DNA from: Desulfobacteraceae bacterium
Lineage (GTDB): Bacteria > Desulfobacterota > Desulfobacteria > Desulfobacterales > Desulfobacteraceae
Direction of reading: 5' to 3'
DNA length: 18,503 bases
Assembly (NCBI GenBank): GCA_023140455.1
Contig: JAGLLQ010000063.1
Coordinates: 1 to 18,503, forward strand
The notes under the pieces were generated by a model that was not told where the DNA came from, did not search any database, and saw only the letters and a program-made list of their open reading frames with translations. The position numbers and the translations under genes are program-made. Shown here one piece after another: positions 6,813-15,684 of the stretch (position 1 is the stretch's first letter; every line of letters begins with the position of its first letter).

Positions 6813-8585
6813 ATGTGCTGTATATTTGCGGCTTTTACTAAAAATAAAGTAGTTATAGATAAAAATATTTCTCCTTTACGTGGTCCTGATGACTGGGGGG
6901 TATCTTACAATGTGGTTGGTGAGAAATGTCTTACACTTTTCCAGTCCCGGTTGAGCATTATCGGGCTGGGTGAACAAGGGCATCAGCCTTATTGTAAAAG
7001 AGATAGTGCTGTCCTGATATTTAATGGCGAAATCTATAATTATCAGAAATTGCGTGCTGAATTAGAGGCGACCCGAAATGTTTGTTTTGATACCTCAACC
7101 GATACTGAGGTTTTATATGAAGCGTTAGCTCATTGGTCACTTAGTGATGTCCTTGAAAAACTTAATGGTATTTTTGCTTTTAGCTATTATGATGTGGCCA
7201 AACATGAGTTGATTGTTGTTCGAGATCATTTGGGTGTTAAGCCAGTTTATTATTATCATGATGAGGATAAGTTTTTTTTTGCATCAGAGGCAAAGATTTT
7301 TTTTGAATTAAATTTGCTTGAACCCTGCTTGAATCGAGAACTTTTGGGTGAATATTTTGCCAATGGTTGGATTTATGAACCAGATACTCTTTTTAAAAAT
7401 ATTTTTAAATTACCAGCTGCAAGTTATGCCAGAATAAATTTAGATAACAATGCGATAAAAATTGATCGATATTGGAGTTTTAATCAAAAGTCAGGTTCAA
7501 TTCCGGATTTGAGTGCGGTTATTAATGACCAAACAATATCTGATGTGCCTATCGGCTTATATTTCAGCGGTGGAGTTGATTCGTCTATTTTAGCCCATGA
7601 TTTAAAAAATCAAGATGTACTTGATCTTAATTTATGTTTAGATGATTCTGAGTCAGAACGTGTAAAGATGATGGAAAAAGCTTTTTCACTGAATGTTAAA
7701 AAAATATATAGTGATTCACAAAATCTATATCTTTATAGAGAATTGATTTATGCCATGGATGAACCAATCGCTGATGCTGCTATGATACCAGCATTCCAGT
7801 TAGCAAAGGCTGCTAAACACGAGGGTAGGGTAGTCATGCTGTCTGGTATGGGTGGGGACGAAATTGATGCTGGCTACACTCGTCATAAAATATTAGCCCG
7901 GATGTTTTATTTAAAACTTGTGCAACCATTGACACATTGCGCCGCAATCCTGTTTAAAGGGAAAATTAAGAGAGATTTATTACGTTTATCTAGTTTTTTA
8001 TCCTGTTCTGTTCCTGAAAATTATTTTTCTTTGACATCTTATCTTAATAAAAAAGAAATTGATTCATTAGTAGGTCAAAAATGGTATGAAAAGTATTCAG
8101 TGAAAATTAAATCTTTATGCAAAGGATTTAAAGGGAAAAAACAATTCTTTGCTTTGGATATGAAAGGTTTTCTTGCAAGTCATAATTTGATATATATGGA
8201 TAAAGCTTCTATGGCTGCATCTGTTGAGGTGAGAGTTCCCTTATTGGATAAAAATATTGTACAGCATTATTTTCAACAAATTGATAAGCCTTTCTTAGCA
8301 GGTAAGAAACGTTTGCAGACTCAATTGAAAAAGCGTCTTGGGAATAAGTATAAAAAAGTACAAAAACAGGGATTCCGTTATCCTGTTGAAAAGTGGGTGC
8401 AGCAAGATATTAATTGGAGTCTTGTTTTTAATTTTATGGAGGATAATAAGATTATTAATATAACTCTTCCAAAAAAATGGCTGGATGGTTGTTGCCGGCA
8501 TGATGTTGATGATGTCCAAAAACTTTGGTTGATTTATACCTTATATCTTTGGCTGCACGAATTTAAAGTTAATACTACTAATTGA
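6813..8585 (+). CDS. Asparagine-synthase-like glutamine amidotransferase
   Basis: Cytoplasmic class II amidotransferase of 590 residues, probably forming a carboxamide on a sugar (for example a uronamide) with glutamine and ATP, as proposed for WbpS-type proteins of O-antigen loci. The N-terminal glutaminase domain starts MCCIF, so C2 is the nucleophile. RGPDD (23-27), R46, FNGEIYNY (70-77) and D97 in STDTEV agree with the family's glutamine site. The synthetase domain has the pyrophosphate loop SGGVDSS at 252-258, GMGGDE at 345-350 and the late VEVRVPLLD motif. Odd points: residue 3 is Cys where Gly is usual (MCGI), the linker between YW (220-221) and SDVP (243-246) is short, and so is the stretch from SGGVDSS to DEP (316-318). 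The catalytic residues are intact. Free asparagine synthesis is the alternative, less likely in this context. Confidence 0.88.
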   Translation: MCCIFAAFTKNKVVIDKNISPLRGPDDWGVSYNVVGEKCLTLFQSRLSIIGLGEQGHQPYCKRDSAVLIFNGEIYNYQKLRAELEATRNVCFDTSTDTEVLYEALAHWSLSDVLEKLNGIFAFSYYDVAKHELIVVRDHLGVKPVYYYHDEDKFFFASEAKIFFELNLLEPCLNRELLGEYFANGWIYEPDTLFKNIFKLPAASYARINLDNNAIKIDRYWSFNQKSGSIPDLSAVINDQTISDVPIGLYFSGGVDSSILAHDLKNQDVLDLNLCLDDSESERVKMMEKAFSLNVKKIYSDSQNLYLYRELIYAMDEPIADAAMIPAFQLAKAAKHEGRVVMLSGMGGDEIDAGYTRHKILARMFYLKLVQPLTHCAAILFKGKIKRDLLRLSSFLSCSVPENYFSLTSYLNKKEIDSLVGQKWYEKYSVKIKSLCKGFKGKKQFFALDMKGFLASHNLIYMDKASMAASVEVRVPLLDKNIVQHYFQQIDKPFLAGKKRLQTQLKKRLGNKYKKVQKQGFRYPVEKWVQQDINWSLVFNFMEDNKIINITLPKKWLDGCCRHDVDDVQKLWLIYTLYLWLHEFKVNTTN

Positions 8586-8601
8586 AAGTTACGTTGAATA
8601 T

Positions 8602-10707
8602 ATGAAGCAAATATTACAAAATCTTGGAAATGGCAAAACAGAGTTGGTTGAAATACCTGCCCCGGGTTTGAAAAATCGGTATATTAATGTCAAAACCAGT
8701 GCAAGTCTTATTTCAGCAGGCACTGAACGTATGCTTATTGACTTTGGGAAGGCCAATTTTATTGAAAAAGCAAGACAACAACCTGAAAAAGTAAAAATGG
8801 TGCTGGATAAAATTAAAACTGATGGCTTACTGCCTACTATTGATGCTGTACGCTCTAAACTTGATCAGCCCTTACCGCTTGGATATTGTAATGTCGGAGT
8901 AATAGATGAAGTAGGGCAAAGTGGGAAAAAATTTTTTAAACCCGGTGATCGTGTAGTGAGCAATGGACCACATGCTGAGTATGTTTGTGTCCCTGAAAAC
9001 TTATGTGCAAGAGTACCGGATAGTGTGAGCGACGAGGATGCTGCATTTACAGTTGCAGGTGCGATTGCCCTTCAAGGGATAAGATTGGCAGAGCCAACAA
9101 TCGGTGAGACTTTTGTGGTAACAGGTCTTGGTCTTTTAGGCCAAATAGCAGTGCAGATTTTTATTGCAAATGGTTGCCGGGTAATTGGTATAGATTTTGA
9201 GACAGAAAAGTGTGAAAAAGCGCAGAAGTTCGGTGCACAAATTGTAAATTTGTCCAAAGGAGAAAATCCTGTTGAGGCAGCCCAGGCAATAACTAATAGT
9301 CGTGGCGTTGATGGCGTAATAATTACTGCTGCTACAAAAAGCAATGAGCCAGTACAGCAGGCAGCACACATGTGCAGGAAAAGAGGCAGAATTGTGCTCG
9401 TTGGTGTAACAGGGCTTGAGCTTAACCGGAATGATTTTTTTGAAAAAGAAATCTCGTTTCAGGTCTCATGTTCCTATGGTCCTGGTAGATATGACAATGA
9501 GTATGAAGAAAAAGGGAATGATTATCCAATCGGGTATGTTCGTTGGACTGAGCAGAGAAATTTTGAGGCAATTCTTGATTTAATGGCTGATGGAAAAATT
9601 GATATGTCTTCTCTTGTTTCACATAAGTTTGAGTTTGATAATGCTGTTAAAGCCTATACTATGATAGCAAACCAATCTGAGCCTTACATGGGAATTTTAT
9701 TAAAATATAATAAAGAGCATAAAGATATAAAACAAAGAACAATAGTTTTGAAGGATTCTTTAAGTAAAGAGACAGAGTCAGCAGCTGTTGTTGGTCTTAT
9801 TGGAGCAGGTAATTTCACAGGACAGATTTTATTGCCAGGTTTAAAGAAAACTGGAGCAAGACTTAAAACTATTGCATCTGGCTCTGGTGTCACGGGAACA
9901 CATATCGGGAAGAAATTTGGGTTTGAGGAAAGTATTACAGAGACAGAAGCCATTTTTAATGATCCTGAAATTAACTCTGTATTTATCACCACACGCCATA
10001 ATTCCCATGCAGGTTTTATTAAACAGGCATTAAATGCAGGGAAAAATATTTTTGTTGAAAAGCCCCTCTGCCTTAACTTAGAGGAACTTAAAGAGATTGA
10101 TGACTTGTATTGCTCAAGCAGGAAGCTATTGATGGTAGGCTTTAATCGAAGATTTTCACCCCATTCTGTTAAAATTAAAGAACTGCTTGAACCTTTAAAA
10201 GAACCTAAAAGTTTTATAATGACTGTTAATGCAGGCCATATACCTTCTGATCACTGGACACAGGATTTAAAAGTTGGCGGGGGTCGGATTGTGGGCGAGG
10301 CATGTCATTTTATAGATTTATTACGGTTTTTTGCAGATTGCAAAATTATTAAAAGTGAAATTTGTAAAATGGAGGCAGGGGCCAGGGATACAGTGTCTAT
10401 ACAACTTACGTTTGAAGATGGTTCCCTAGGTAGTATCCATTATTTTGCCAATGGTAATAAATCATTTCCCAAGGAAAGACTGGAAGTATTTTGCGCTGGT
10501 AAAATTCTTCAAATGGATAATTTTAAAACTTTGACAGGGTATGGGTGGGAAAATTTCAATAAATTAAATCTCTGGAGGCAGGACAAGGGGCATGCGAATG
10601 GACTTAAGGCGTTTATCAAAGCTGTTACAGATAATAATAACGTTCAACCTGTGCCATTTGAGGAAATTATCGAAGTCAGCAAAATCTCCATTGAGCTGTC
10701 TGAATAA
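8602..10707 (+). CDS. Two-domain oxidoreductase: MDR alcohol dehydrogenase fused to Gfo/Idh/MocA
   Basis: Cytoplasmic fusion of 701 residues. Residues 1 to about 370 form a medium-chain dehydrogenase/reductase with nucleotide loop GLGLLG at 175-180. It keeps the family's GDRV and HAEYV segments but shows no cluster of four structural-zinc cysteines. After a linker, about 395-701 form a Gfo/Idh/MocA oxidoreductase with a second NAD(P) loop, GAGNFTG (401-407), the EKP signature at 486-488 and GEACHFIDLL (565-574), where H569 and D572 fall at the usual catalytic region. Proteins of this architecture are commonly annotated as bi-domain oxidoreductases beside heparinase-like genes in polysaccharide loci, as here. 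Two redox sites in one chain suggest successive or coupled oxidation and reduction of a sugar nucleotide, but no substrate is known to me. The gene begins 16 bases after the amidotransferase. Confidence 0.87.
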   Translation: MKQILQNLGNGKTELVEIPAPGLKNRYINVKTSASLISAGTERMLIDFGKANFIEKARQQPEKVKMVLDKIKTDGLLPTIDAVRSKLDQPLPLGYCNVGVIDEVGQSGKKFFKPGDRVVSNGPHAEYVCVPENLCARVPDSVSDEDAAFTVAGAIALQGIRLAEPTIGETFVVTGLGLLGQIAVQIFIANGCRVIGIDFETEKCEKAQKFGAQIVNLSKGENPVEAAQAITNSRGVDGVIITAATKSNEPVQQAAHMCRKRGRIVLVGVTGLELNRNDFFEKEISFQVSCSYGPGRYDNEYEEKGNDYPIGYVRWTEQRNFEAILDLMADGKIDMSSLVSHKFEFDNAVKAYTMIANQSEPYMGILLKYNKEHKDIKQRTIVLKDSLSKETESAAVVGLIGAGNFTGQILLPGLKKTGARLKTIASGSGVTGTHIGKKFGFEESITETEAIFNDPEINSVFITTRHNSHAGFIKQALNAGKNIFVEKPLCLNLEELKEIDDLYCSSRKLLMVGFNRRFSPHSVKIKELLEPLKEPKSFIMTVNAGHIPSDHWTQDLKVGGGRIVGEACHFIDLLRFFADCKIIKSEICKMEAGARDTVSIQLTFEDGSLGSIHYFANGNKSFPKERLEVFCAGKILQMDNFKTLTGYGWENFNKLNLWRQDKGHANGLKAFIKAVTDNNNVQPVPFEEIIEVSKISIELSE

Positions 10708-10716
10708 ATTCTTTGT

Positions 10717-12369
10717 ATGAATTTACTGCGTTTTTTTTATACAGTTAAATATCTCAAACCTGTTCAGGTTTATGGAAGATTATGGTTTAAGTTTAAAAAA
10801 GTAAAAATTGACAAATCTTCACTTCCAATAAAAACCAGAGCAATTGATAACAGCTGGGTTGCTCATTGTAACAAAAAATGTTCTTTTTCTACACCGTGCA
10901 GTTTTAAGTTTCTTAATGTGAGGCATAAAATATCCTCACCCAAAGATTGGAACAACCCGGATTGGGATATCCTATGGCTCTACAATCTTCATTATTTTGA
11001 TTTTTTACAATCATCTGATGCTGAAAATAAAAAAGCTGATAGTCTATTTGTAATAGAAAAGTGGATTACAGAAAATCCACCAGGATATAAACTGGGTTGG
11101 GATTCCTATCCAACTTCTCTGCGTATTGTAAATTGGATTAAATGGAGATACAGGGGTGAATTTTTATCTAAAAATGCCTTGGAGAGTTTAGCTGTTCAAA
11201 CAGACTATTTGTATCAAAAACTTGAATTCCACCTTCTTGGTAATCATTTACTTGCCAATGCTAAAGCCCTTGTGTTTGCAGGGCTTTTTTTTATGGGTAA
11301 AAAAGCCGGGAAATGGTTGACTGCAGGTTTAAAGATCCTTGATGATGAAATCAATGAACAAGTACTTACAGATGGTGGTCATTTTGAAAGATCTCCAATG
11401 TACCATGCGATTATTTTAGAAGATATTCTTGATTTAATAAATGTAAGCCAGATGGTTTCAGAGAAGTTGCCTGACAGGGTGCTTGCAAAATGGCGTAGTA
11501 CAGCAGTAAAAATGATATATGCCATGGGAGTCATGACTCATCTTGATGGAGAGATTGCTTTTTTTAATGATTCAGCCATTGGTATTGCTGCAAATTATGA
11601 TGATTTAGTTCAATATGCCAAGAAGCTTGAGATTTACCTGGATAAAAGGAAAGAAGTTAAAGTTGAGAAGTTGCCGCAAACCGGCTATTATGCATTACGC
11701 CGAAAGAATATGAAACTCATAGTTGACCTTGCTCCAATTGGTCCTGACTATTTACCTGCCCATGCCCATGCGGACACTCTATCTTTTGAACTTTCCGTGG
11801 GCATACAACGAGTGCTTGTGAATAGTGGGACATCTTGCTATGGCGAAAGCTATGAACGATTAAGGCAACGTAAAACATCAGCGCACAATACTTTAACTGT
11901 TGATAATTATGATTCCTCAGAAGTTTGGAAAGGGTTTAGAGTTGCAAGGCGTGCGAAAGTTTTCAATCAGCAAATTAATAATTTTGACAATCATGATATA
12001 ATCAGTGCTTCCCATGACGGGTTTAAAAAATTAAACTCTGTCAAAGAGCATAATAGAACCTGGGACTTCAGTGATAAACAGCTTATAATTATTGATAGAA
12101 TTATTGGTTCAGGTATACATTTAGTCTCGATATATTATCACTTCCATCCACAAATTGTTCTTAAAACAAATAGTGATGGTTCTGTGAATATTTCTAATGA
12201 TTATGATGATTTTTTATGTGTAATGAAATTTGACAATGCAATGGATATTACTATTAATAAGGGAACATATCATCCTGAGTTCGGATTGAGTGTAAAGAAT
12301 AAGTATATACTTTGTCAGGCAGAGAGTGAGCTTCCTGTTAATTTTACTACCCACTTGGAGTTTGTTTGA
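10717..12369 (+). CDS. Heparinase II/III-family protein, predicted cytosolic
   Basis: Protein of 550 residues with the two-part layout of heparinase II/III and alginate lyase families: a helical toroid (about 70-300) followed by a beta-sheet domain (about 320-550). Recognisable elements are GWDSYPTSLRIVNW (127-140), LLGNHLLANAKAL (173-185, with N176-H177), DGGHFERSPMYH (219-230, with H222 and Y229), PAHAHADTLSFEL (347-359, H349 and H351) and SAHNTL (388-393). These cover the usual catalytic Asn/His/Tyr and metal-binding histidine positions. The N-terminus, MNLLRFFYTVKYLKPVQVYG, lacks a convincing signal peptide, so the protein probably stays in the cytoplasm, which is unusual for a polysaccharide lyase. 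It lies 9 bases after the two-domain oxidoreductase and probably acts with it. It could be a lyase for intermediates, or a non-lytic enzyme such as an epimerase or transferase. Confidence 0.85.
   Translation: MNLLRFFYTVKYLKPVQVYGRLWFKFKKVKIDKSSLPIKTRAIDNSWVAHCNKKCSFSTPCSFKFLNVRHKISSPKDWNNPDWDILWLYNLHYFDFLQSSDAENKKADSLFVIEKWITENPPGYKLGWDSYPTSLRIVNWIKWRYRGEFLSKNALESLAVQTDYLYQKLEFHLLGNHLLANAKALVFAGLFFMGKKAGKWLTAGLKILDDEINEQVLTDGGHFERSPMYHAIILEDILDLINVSQMVSEKLPDRVLAKWRSTAVKMIYAMGVMTHLDGEIAFFNDSAIGIAANYDDLVQYAKKLEIYLDKRKEVKVEKLPQTGYYALRRKNMKLIVDLAPIGPDYLPAHAHADTLSFELSVGIQRVLVNSGTSCYGESYERLRQRKTSAHNTLTVDNYDSSEVWKGFRVARRAKVFNQQINNFDNHDIISASHDGFKKLNSVKEHNRTWDFSDKQLIIIDRIIGSGIHLVSIYYHFHPQIVLKTNSDGSVNISNDYDDFLCVMKFDNAMDITINKGTYHPEFGLSVKNKYILCQAESELPVNFTTHLEFV
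11263..11292 (+). terminator. Terminator-like hairpin inside the heparinase-family gene
   Basis: AAAGCCC at 11263-11269 is complementary to GGGCTTT at 11281-11287 around an 11-base loop. The T run covers 11285-11292, eight T residues in all. The form is that of a Rho-independent terminator, but it is within codons for ALVFAGLFF, so it may only slow polymerase or be chance. Confidence 0.3.
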
Positions 12370-12388
12370 CTTTGGAGAATATATTGAA

Positions 12389-13516
12389 ATGATTAAAGTG
12401 ATGCTTGTGGCAGGTGCAAGACCAAATTTTATGAAGATTGCTCCGATTTTAAGAGAAATTGAAAAATGCAAAACGGTTGAAGCTCTCATTGTTCATACCG
12501 GTCAACATTATGATCATGAAATGTCGGATTCTTTTTTCGATGATTTAGAAATTAAAAGTCCAGATTATCATTTAAATTGTGGTGGTGGAACCCATGCAGA
12601 GCAAACTGCCAAAGTTATGGTTGGGTTTGAGAAACTTTGCATTGAGGTAAAACCGGATTTTGTATTGGTTGTGGGAGATGTGAACTCCACCATTGCAACC
12701 GGTCTGGTAGCAAAGAAGCTTCAGATCAAATTGATTCATGTTGAGGCAGGCTTGCGTTCTTATGATCGCAATATGCCGGAAGAGATCAATCGTTTGGCAA
12801 CTGATGCTATTACTGATATTTTTTTCACTACTGAGGAGCATGGAACCCAAAATCTTATTAATGAAGGACAGCTGATAGAAAAAATCCATTTTGTGGGGCA
12901 TGTAATGATCGATAATCTTTTTTACCAGGTAAAAAGAATACAAGAACATGAGCCTTCAGGATTTGTGAAAAATATAAAAAAAGCTTTGCCGGAAAAATAT
13001 TTTTGTATGACTATGCATCGCCCGTCAAATGTTGATAATAAAGTAACTTTGAAAAAATTATTGACAGCATTGCACAAGATATCAGAGAAAGCACCCATTA
13101 TTTTCCCATGCCATCCAAGAACTCAAAAAATGATTAAGCAGTTTGAATTTGAATATCTGTTTGATATATATAAAGGCCAGAATAAAGTTGATAAAGGGAT
13201 TATCATTACAGAATCTCTGGGATATAATGATTTTCTTTATTTATGGAAGGATTGTGCTGGAATGCTGACTGACAGTGGTGGATTGCAGGAGGAAACAACT
13301 GCGCTGAATATACCCTGTTTAACATTACGTGAAAATACAGAACGTCCAATTACCGTTTCTGTTGGCACTAATTGCCTTGTTGGACTTGATACTGATTTGC
13401 TTATAAAAGAGGCATTGAATATTTTACTGGGTCGATTTAAGAAAGGTTCAATACCTGATCTTTGGGATGGCAGGGCAAGTGAAAGAATCTTGCGTGTAAT
13501 AAAGGATTCAATGTAA
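12389..13516 (+). CDS. wecB: UDP-N-acetylglucosamine 2-epimerase, non-hydrolysing (WecB-like)
   Basis: Cytoplasmic GT-B-fold epimerase of 375 residues interconverting UDP-GlcNAc and UDP-ManNAc, or a C2-epimer pair of a related UDP-acetamido sugar. The start at 12389 gives MIKVMLVAGARPNFMKIAPI, the invariant N-terminus. An in-frame ATG at 12326 would add 21 residues inside the previous gene. Catalytic and binding motifs are complete: GDVNST (96-101, D97), HVEAGLRS (117-124, E119), PEEINR (130-135, E132), HRPSNVD (210-216), PCHPRTQ, DSGGLQEE and RENTERP near residue 318. Length is typical. GGAG at 12373-12376 lies 12 bases upstream, a rather long spacing. Followed by a WbuB-like glycosyltransferase, as in L-FucNAc loci where the WecB-like FnlC precedes WbuB, so the true substrate may be a 6-deoxy sugar. 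The symbol denotes the family. Confidence 0.92.
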   Translation: MIKVMLVAGARPNFMKIAPILREIEKCKTVEALIVHTGQHYDHEMSDSFFDDLEIKSPDYHLNCGGGTHAEQTAKVMVGFEKLCIEVKPDFVLVVGDVNSTIATGLVAKKLQIKLIHVEAGLRSYDRNMPEEINRLATDAITDIFFTTEEHGTQNLINEGQLIEKIHFVGHVMIDNLFYQVKRIQEHEPSGFVKNIKKALPEKYFCMTMHRPSNVDNKVTLKKLLTALHKISEKAPIIFPCHPRTQKMIKQFEFEYLFDIYKGQNKVDKGIIITESLGYNDFLYLWKDCAGMLTDSGGLQEETTALNIPCLTLRENTERPITVSVGTNCLVGLDTDLLIKEALNILLGRFKKGSIPDLWDGRASERILRVIKDSM

Positions 13517-13523
13517 ATCTGAT

Positions 13524-14711
13524 ATGAAAATATTATTGCTCACATTTTATTTTAAACCTGATTTATGTGCTGGGTCCTTCAGAATGGAGGCGTTTGTTAA
13601 ATCTTTGCAGGCAAAACTTACTGAAGACGACCAGGTTGATATTGTTACAACCATGCCAAATCGATATTCAACTTTTAAGAGAACATGCTTAAAAGAAGAA
13701 CAATTATCAAACAATATTTTTATTAAACGTATCGAGCTACCCGCTCACCAAGGCGGTTTTATAGATCAGGCAAGATCTTTTTTTACTTATTTTGTTTCAA
13801 CTTTAAGATGGATTTGGCGTAGAAAATACGATTATGTTTTTTCAACAACATCAAGGCTGTTTACCGGATTTTTAGGTGCCTTAATTTCAAAGTTTAAAAA
13901 CATACCTTTATATCTTGATGTTAGGGATATCTTTACTGATACCATGGAGTCTTTATTACCAAAACATTTAGCTTGTATCTGTCTCCCTTTTTTTAAAATT
14001 ATTGAAAAGTTTACCATGAGACAGGCTGTAAAAATTAACATGGTTTCTGAGGGCTTTAAAGAATATTTGTTTAAAGTTGCTCCTAAAATGGATTTTTCAT
14101 ATTACACAAATGGGATTGATGATATTTTTCTTGAAACTGATTTCCCAAATAAAGTAAGGATCAAAGAAGAAAAAATTGTAATAACTTACGCAGGGAATAT
14201 TGGTCAGGGACAGAGACTTGACAGAATAGTACCTCAGATGGCTGAGCTCCTTGGAGATAAATATATAATAAAAATTATTGGTGATGGTGGTATTCGTGCC
14301 CTTTTAGAGCGCGAAATAGCCAATAGAAATATTAAAAACGTTTTTATTAAAACTCCGGTTGATCGCAAGGCTCTGATAGAGATCTATAATAATTCAGACT
14401 GGTTATTTTTTCATCTTGATGATTGTAAGGCTTTTGAAAAAGTATTGCCATCAAAGATATTTGAATATGCTGCAACTGGAAAACCTATTATTGCAGGCGT
14501 ATCAGGTTATGCCGCTGAGTTTATGCAAAATAATGTAAGTGGCAGTATTGTTTTTACGCCTTGTGATGCTGAAGCTTTTTATAAAAAATTTATGCAATTT
14601 GATCAATATCAATATGATCGTTCTGCATTCATTGATATGTATAAGCGTAAGACAATTATGGATCAAATGACAATTGATGTTTTCAAGACTGGTTATGATA
14701 ATGCACAATAA
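13524..14711 (+). CDS. WbuB-like GT4 glycosyltransferase
   Basis: GT-B glycosyltransferase of 395 residues of the WbuB type, associated in other bacteria with transfer of acetamido-deoxy sugars such as L-FucNAc. The N-terminus is MKILLLTFYFKPDLCAGSFR with the family's (F/Y)-x-P-x-x-x-x-G-S-x-R pattern. DVRDIF at 132-137 and MVSEGF at 173-178 are typical acceptor-domain elements. The donor domain shows TYAGNIGQGQRLD (221-233), GDGG (253-256) and VLPSKIFEYAATGKPIIAG (307-325), where E314 corresponds to the second glutamate of the usual pair. It begins 7 bases after the epimerase and overlaps the next gene by 11 bases. Because it sits between sugar-nucleotide genes and the WbpL-like initiator, it likely adds the second sugar of the repeat unit; this is inference. 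Confidence 0.88.
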   Translation: MKILLLTFYFKPDLCAGSFRMEAFVKSLQAKLTEDDQVDIVTTMPNRYSTFKRTCLKEEQLSNNIFIKRIELPAHQGGFIDQARSFFTYFVSTLRWIWRRKYDYVFSTTSRLFTGFLGALISKFKNIPLYLDVRDIFTDTMESLLPKHLACICLPFFKIIEKFTMRQAVKINMVSEGFKEYLFKVAPKMDFSYYTNGIDDIFLETDFPNKVRIKEEKIVITYAGNIGQGQRLDRIVPQMAELLGDKYIIKIIGDGGIRALLEREIANRNIKNVFIKTPVDRKALIEIYNNSDWLFFHLDDCKAFEKVLPSKIFEYAATGKPIIAGVSGYAAEFMQNNVSGSIVFTPCDAEAFYKKFMQFDQYQYDRSAFIDMYKRKTIMDQMTIDVFKTGYDNAQ

Positions 14712-15684
14712 AACTATTCTTATCACTGGAGCTAAAGGTTTTATTGGAAGTAAGTTATGTAGTGAATATTATGATAACTATAGTATTATTGCACTTGATA
14801 ACTTTAATATCCCAGATAGTGAGAGTAAATTTGTTTCTGTCAAGGGAGATATTACAGAAATTGATTTGTTAGATAAGCTTTGCAAAGATTACAAACCTGA
14901 TATTATTATACACTGCGCAGGTATAGCTCATCAAAGGTTTAGCAGTGTTAATCTGGATGAATATCATCTTGTAAACAGCTATGCAACTGAAAATCTTGCT
15001 AAAGCAGCGATTAAAGCAAACCCTGATGTTTATTTTATGTTTTTATCTTCTATCTCAGTATATGGTGAAGATAGAATAAAAGGGATTGTATCAGAAAATG
15101 ACGTTTGTAACCCTTCCAGTGATTATGCTAAAAGTAAACTTGATGCAGAAAAACGTTTGATTAAATTATATGATGCCGGCCTTTTAAAGAAACTTGATAT
15201 TTTGAGACTTGCGCCTGTTTATGATTCTGAATGGGCATTGAATCTGGACAGAAGGGTATTTGCGTTTAAAAAATTAGCGTACATAAAGTTTGGATCAGGT
15301 GAACAGGAGATGTCTGCTGTCTCAAGGCAGAATCTTGTAGACTTTATAAAGTATAGAGTGAATCAGGCAAAAGATAGTACACAAGATAATTCTCATTTCA
15401 ACATTTTTAATGTTTGCGACCATGAACCATATAAGTTTACGGAAATAATCAGGGTTTTTAAACGATCTGAGCATCAGCCGGATAGACTGGTGTTATGTAT
15501 TCCCTTAGTTTTTGTCTGGTTTGCAAGCCGCTTTGCTGGTTTAGTACTTAAGAATAAGCAGGACTGGATTTATTCTTGCTATGATAAATTAGCAGGTAGT
15601 TTGATTTTTGATAATAAAAAAATGCTTGAAACAGGCTTTAACCCAAAATATGATTTAGAGTCTGTTTTCTTGGAGAGTAAATAA
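14701..15684 (+). CDS. NAD(P)-dependent SDR-family sugar reductase/epimerase (WbpV-like)
   Basis: Cytoplasmic extended short-chain dehydrogenase of 327 residues. The nucleotide-binding loop is TGAKGFIG at 9-16, the serine region is LSSISVYG at 115-122, and the catalytic pair is Y142-x3-K146 in SSDYAKSK. The start at 14701 (MHNKTILITG) puts the Rossmann loop at the normal distance from the N-terminus. In-frame ATGs at 14674 and 14695 lie further inside the preceding gene. Together with the WbpL-like and WbpM-like genes after it, this matches the wbpV-wbpL-wbpM order of Pseudomonas O-antigen loci. The likely reaction is reduction of UDP-4-keto-6-deoxy-GlcNAc to UDP-FucNAc or UDP-QuiNAc; which product forms cannot be told from sequence. 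Its TAA directly abuts the TTG start of the next gene. Confidence 0.87.
   Translation: MHNKTILITGAKGFIGSKLCSEYYDNYSIIALDNFNIPDSESKFVSVKGDITEIDLLDKLCKDYKPDIIIHCAGIAHQRFSSVNLDEYHLVNSYATENLAKAAIKANPDVYFMFLSSISVYGEDRIKGIVSENDVCNPSSDYAKSKLDAEKRLIKLYDAGLLKKLDILRLAPVYDSEWALNLDRRVFAFKKLAYIKFGSGEQEMSAVSRQNLVDFIKYRVNQAKDSTQDNSHFNIFNVCDHEPYKFTEIIRVFKRSEHQPDRLVLCIPLVFVWFASRFAGLVLKNKQDWIYSCYDKLAGSLIFDNKKMLETGFNPKYDLESVFLESK
15672..15675 (+). promoter_or_regulatory. Ribosome binding site for the TTG start at 15685
   Basis: GGAG lies 9 bases before TTG at 15685-15687. There is no ATG nearby in frame that would keep the first membrane helix, so this TTG is the best start. Confidence 0.55.

Noticed and set aside
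10060..10085. CCTCT/AGAGG inverted repeat in the oxidoreductase gene
   Set aside because: Five-base stem without a T tract, within coding sequence.
12572..12949. Open frame of 125 codons on the - strand
   Set aside because: It lies wholly within the strongly conserved wecB-like gene and shows no recognisable domain or ribosome binding site.
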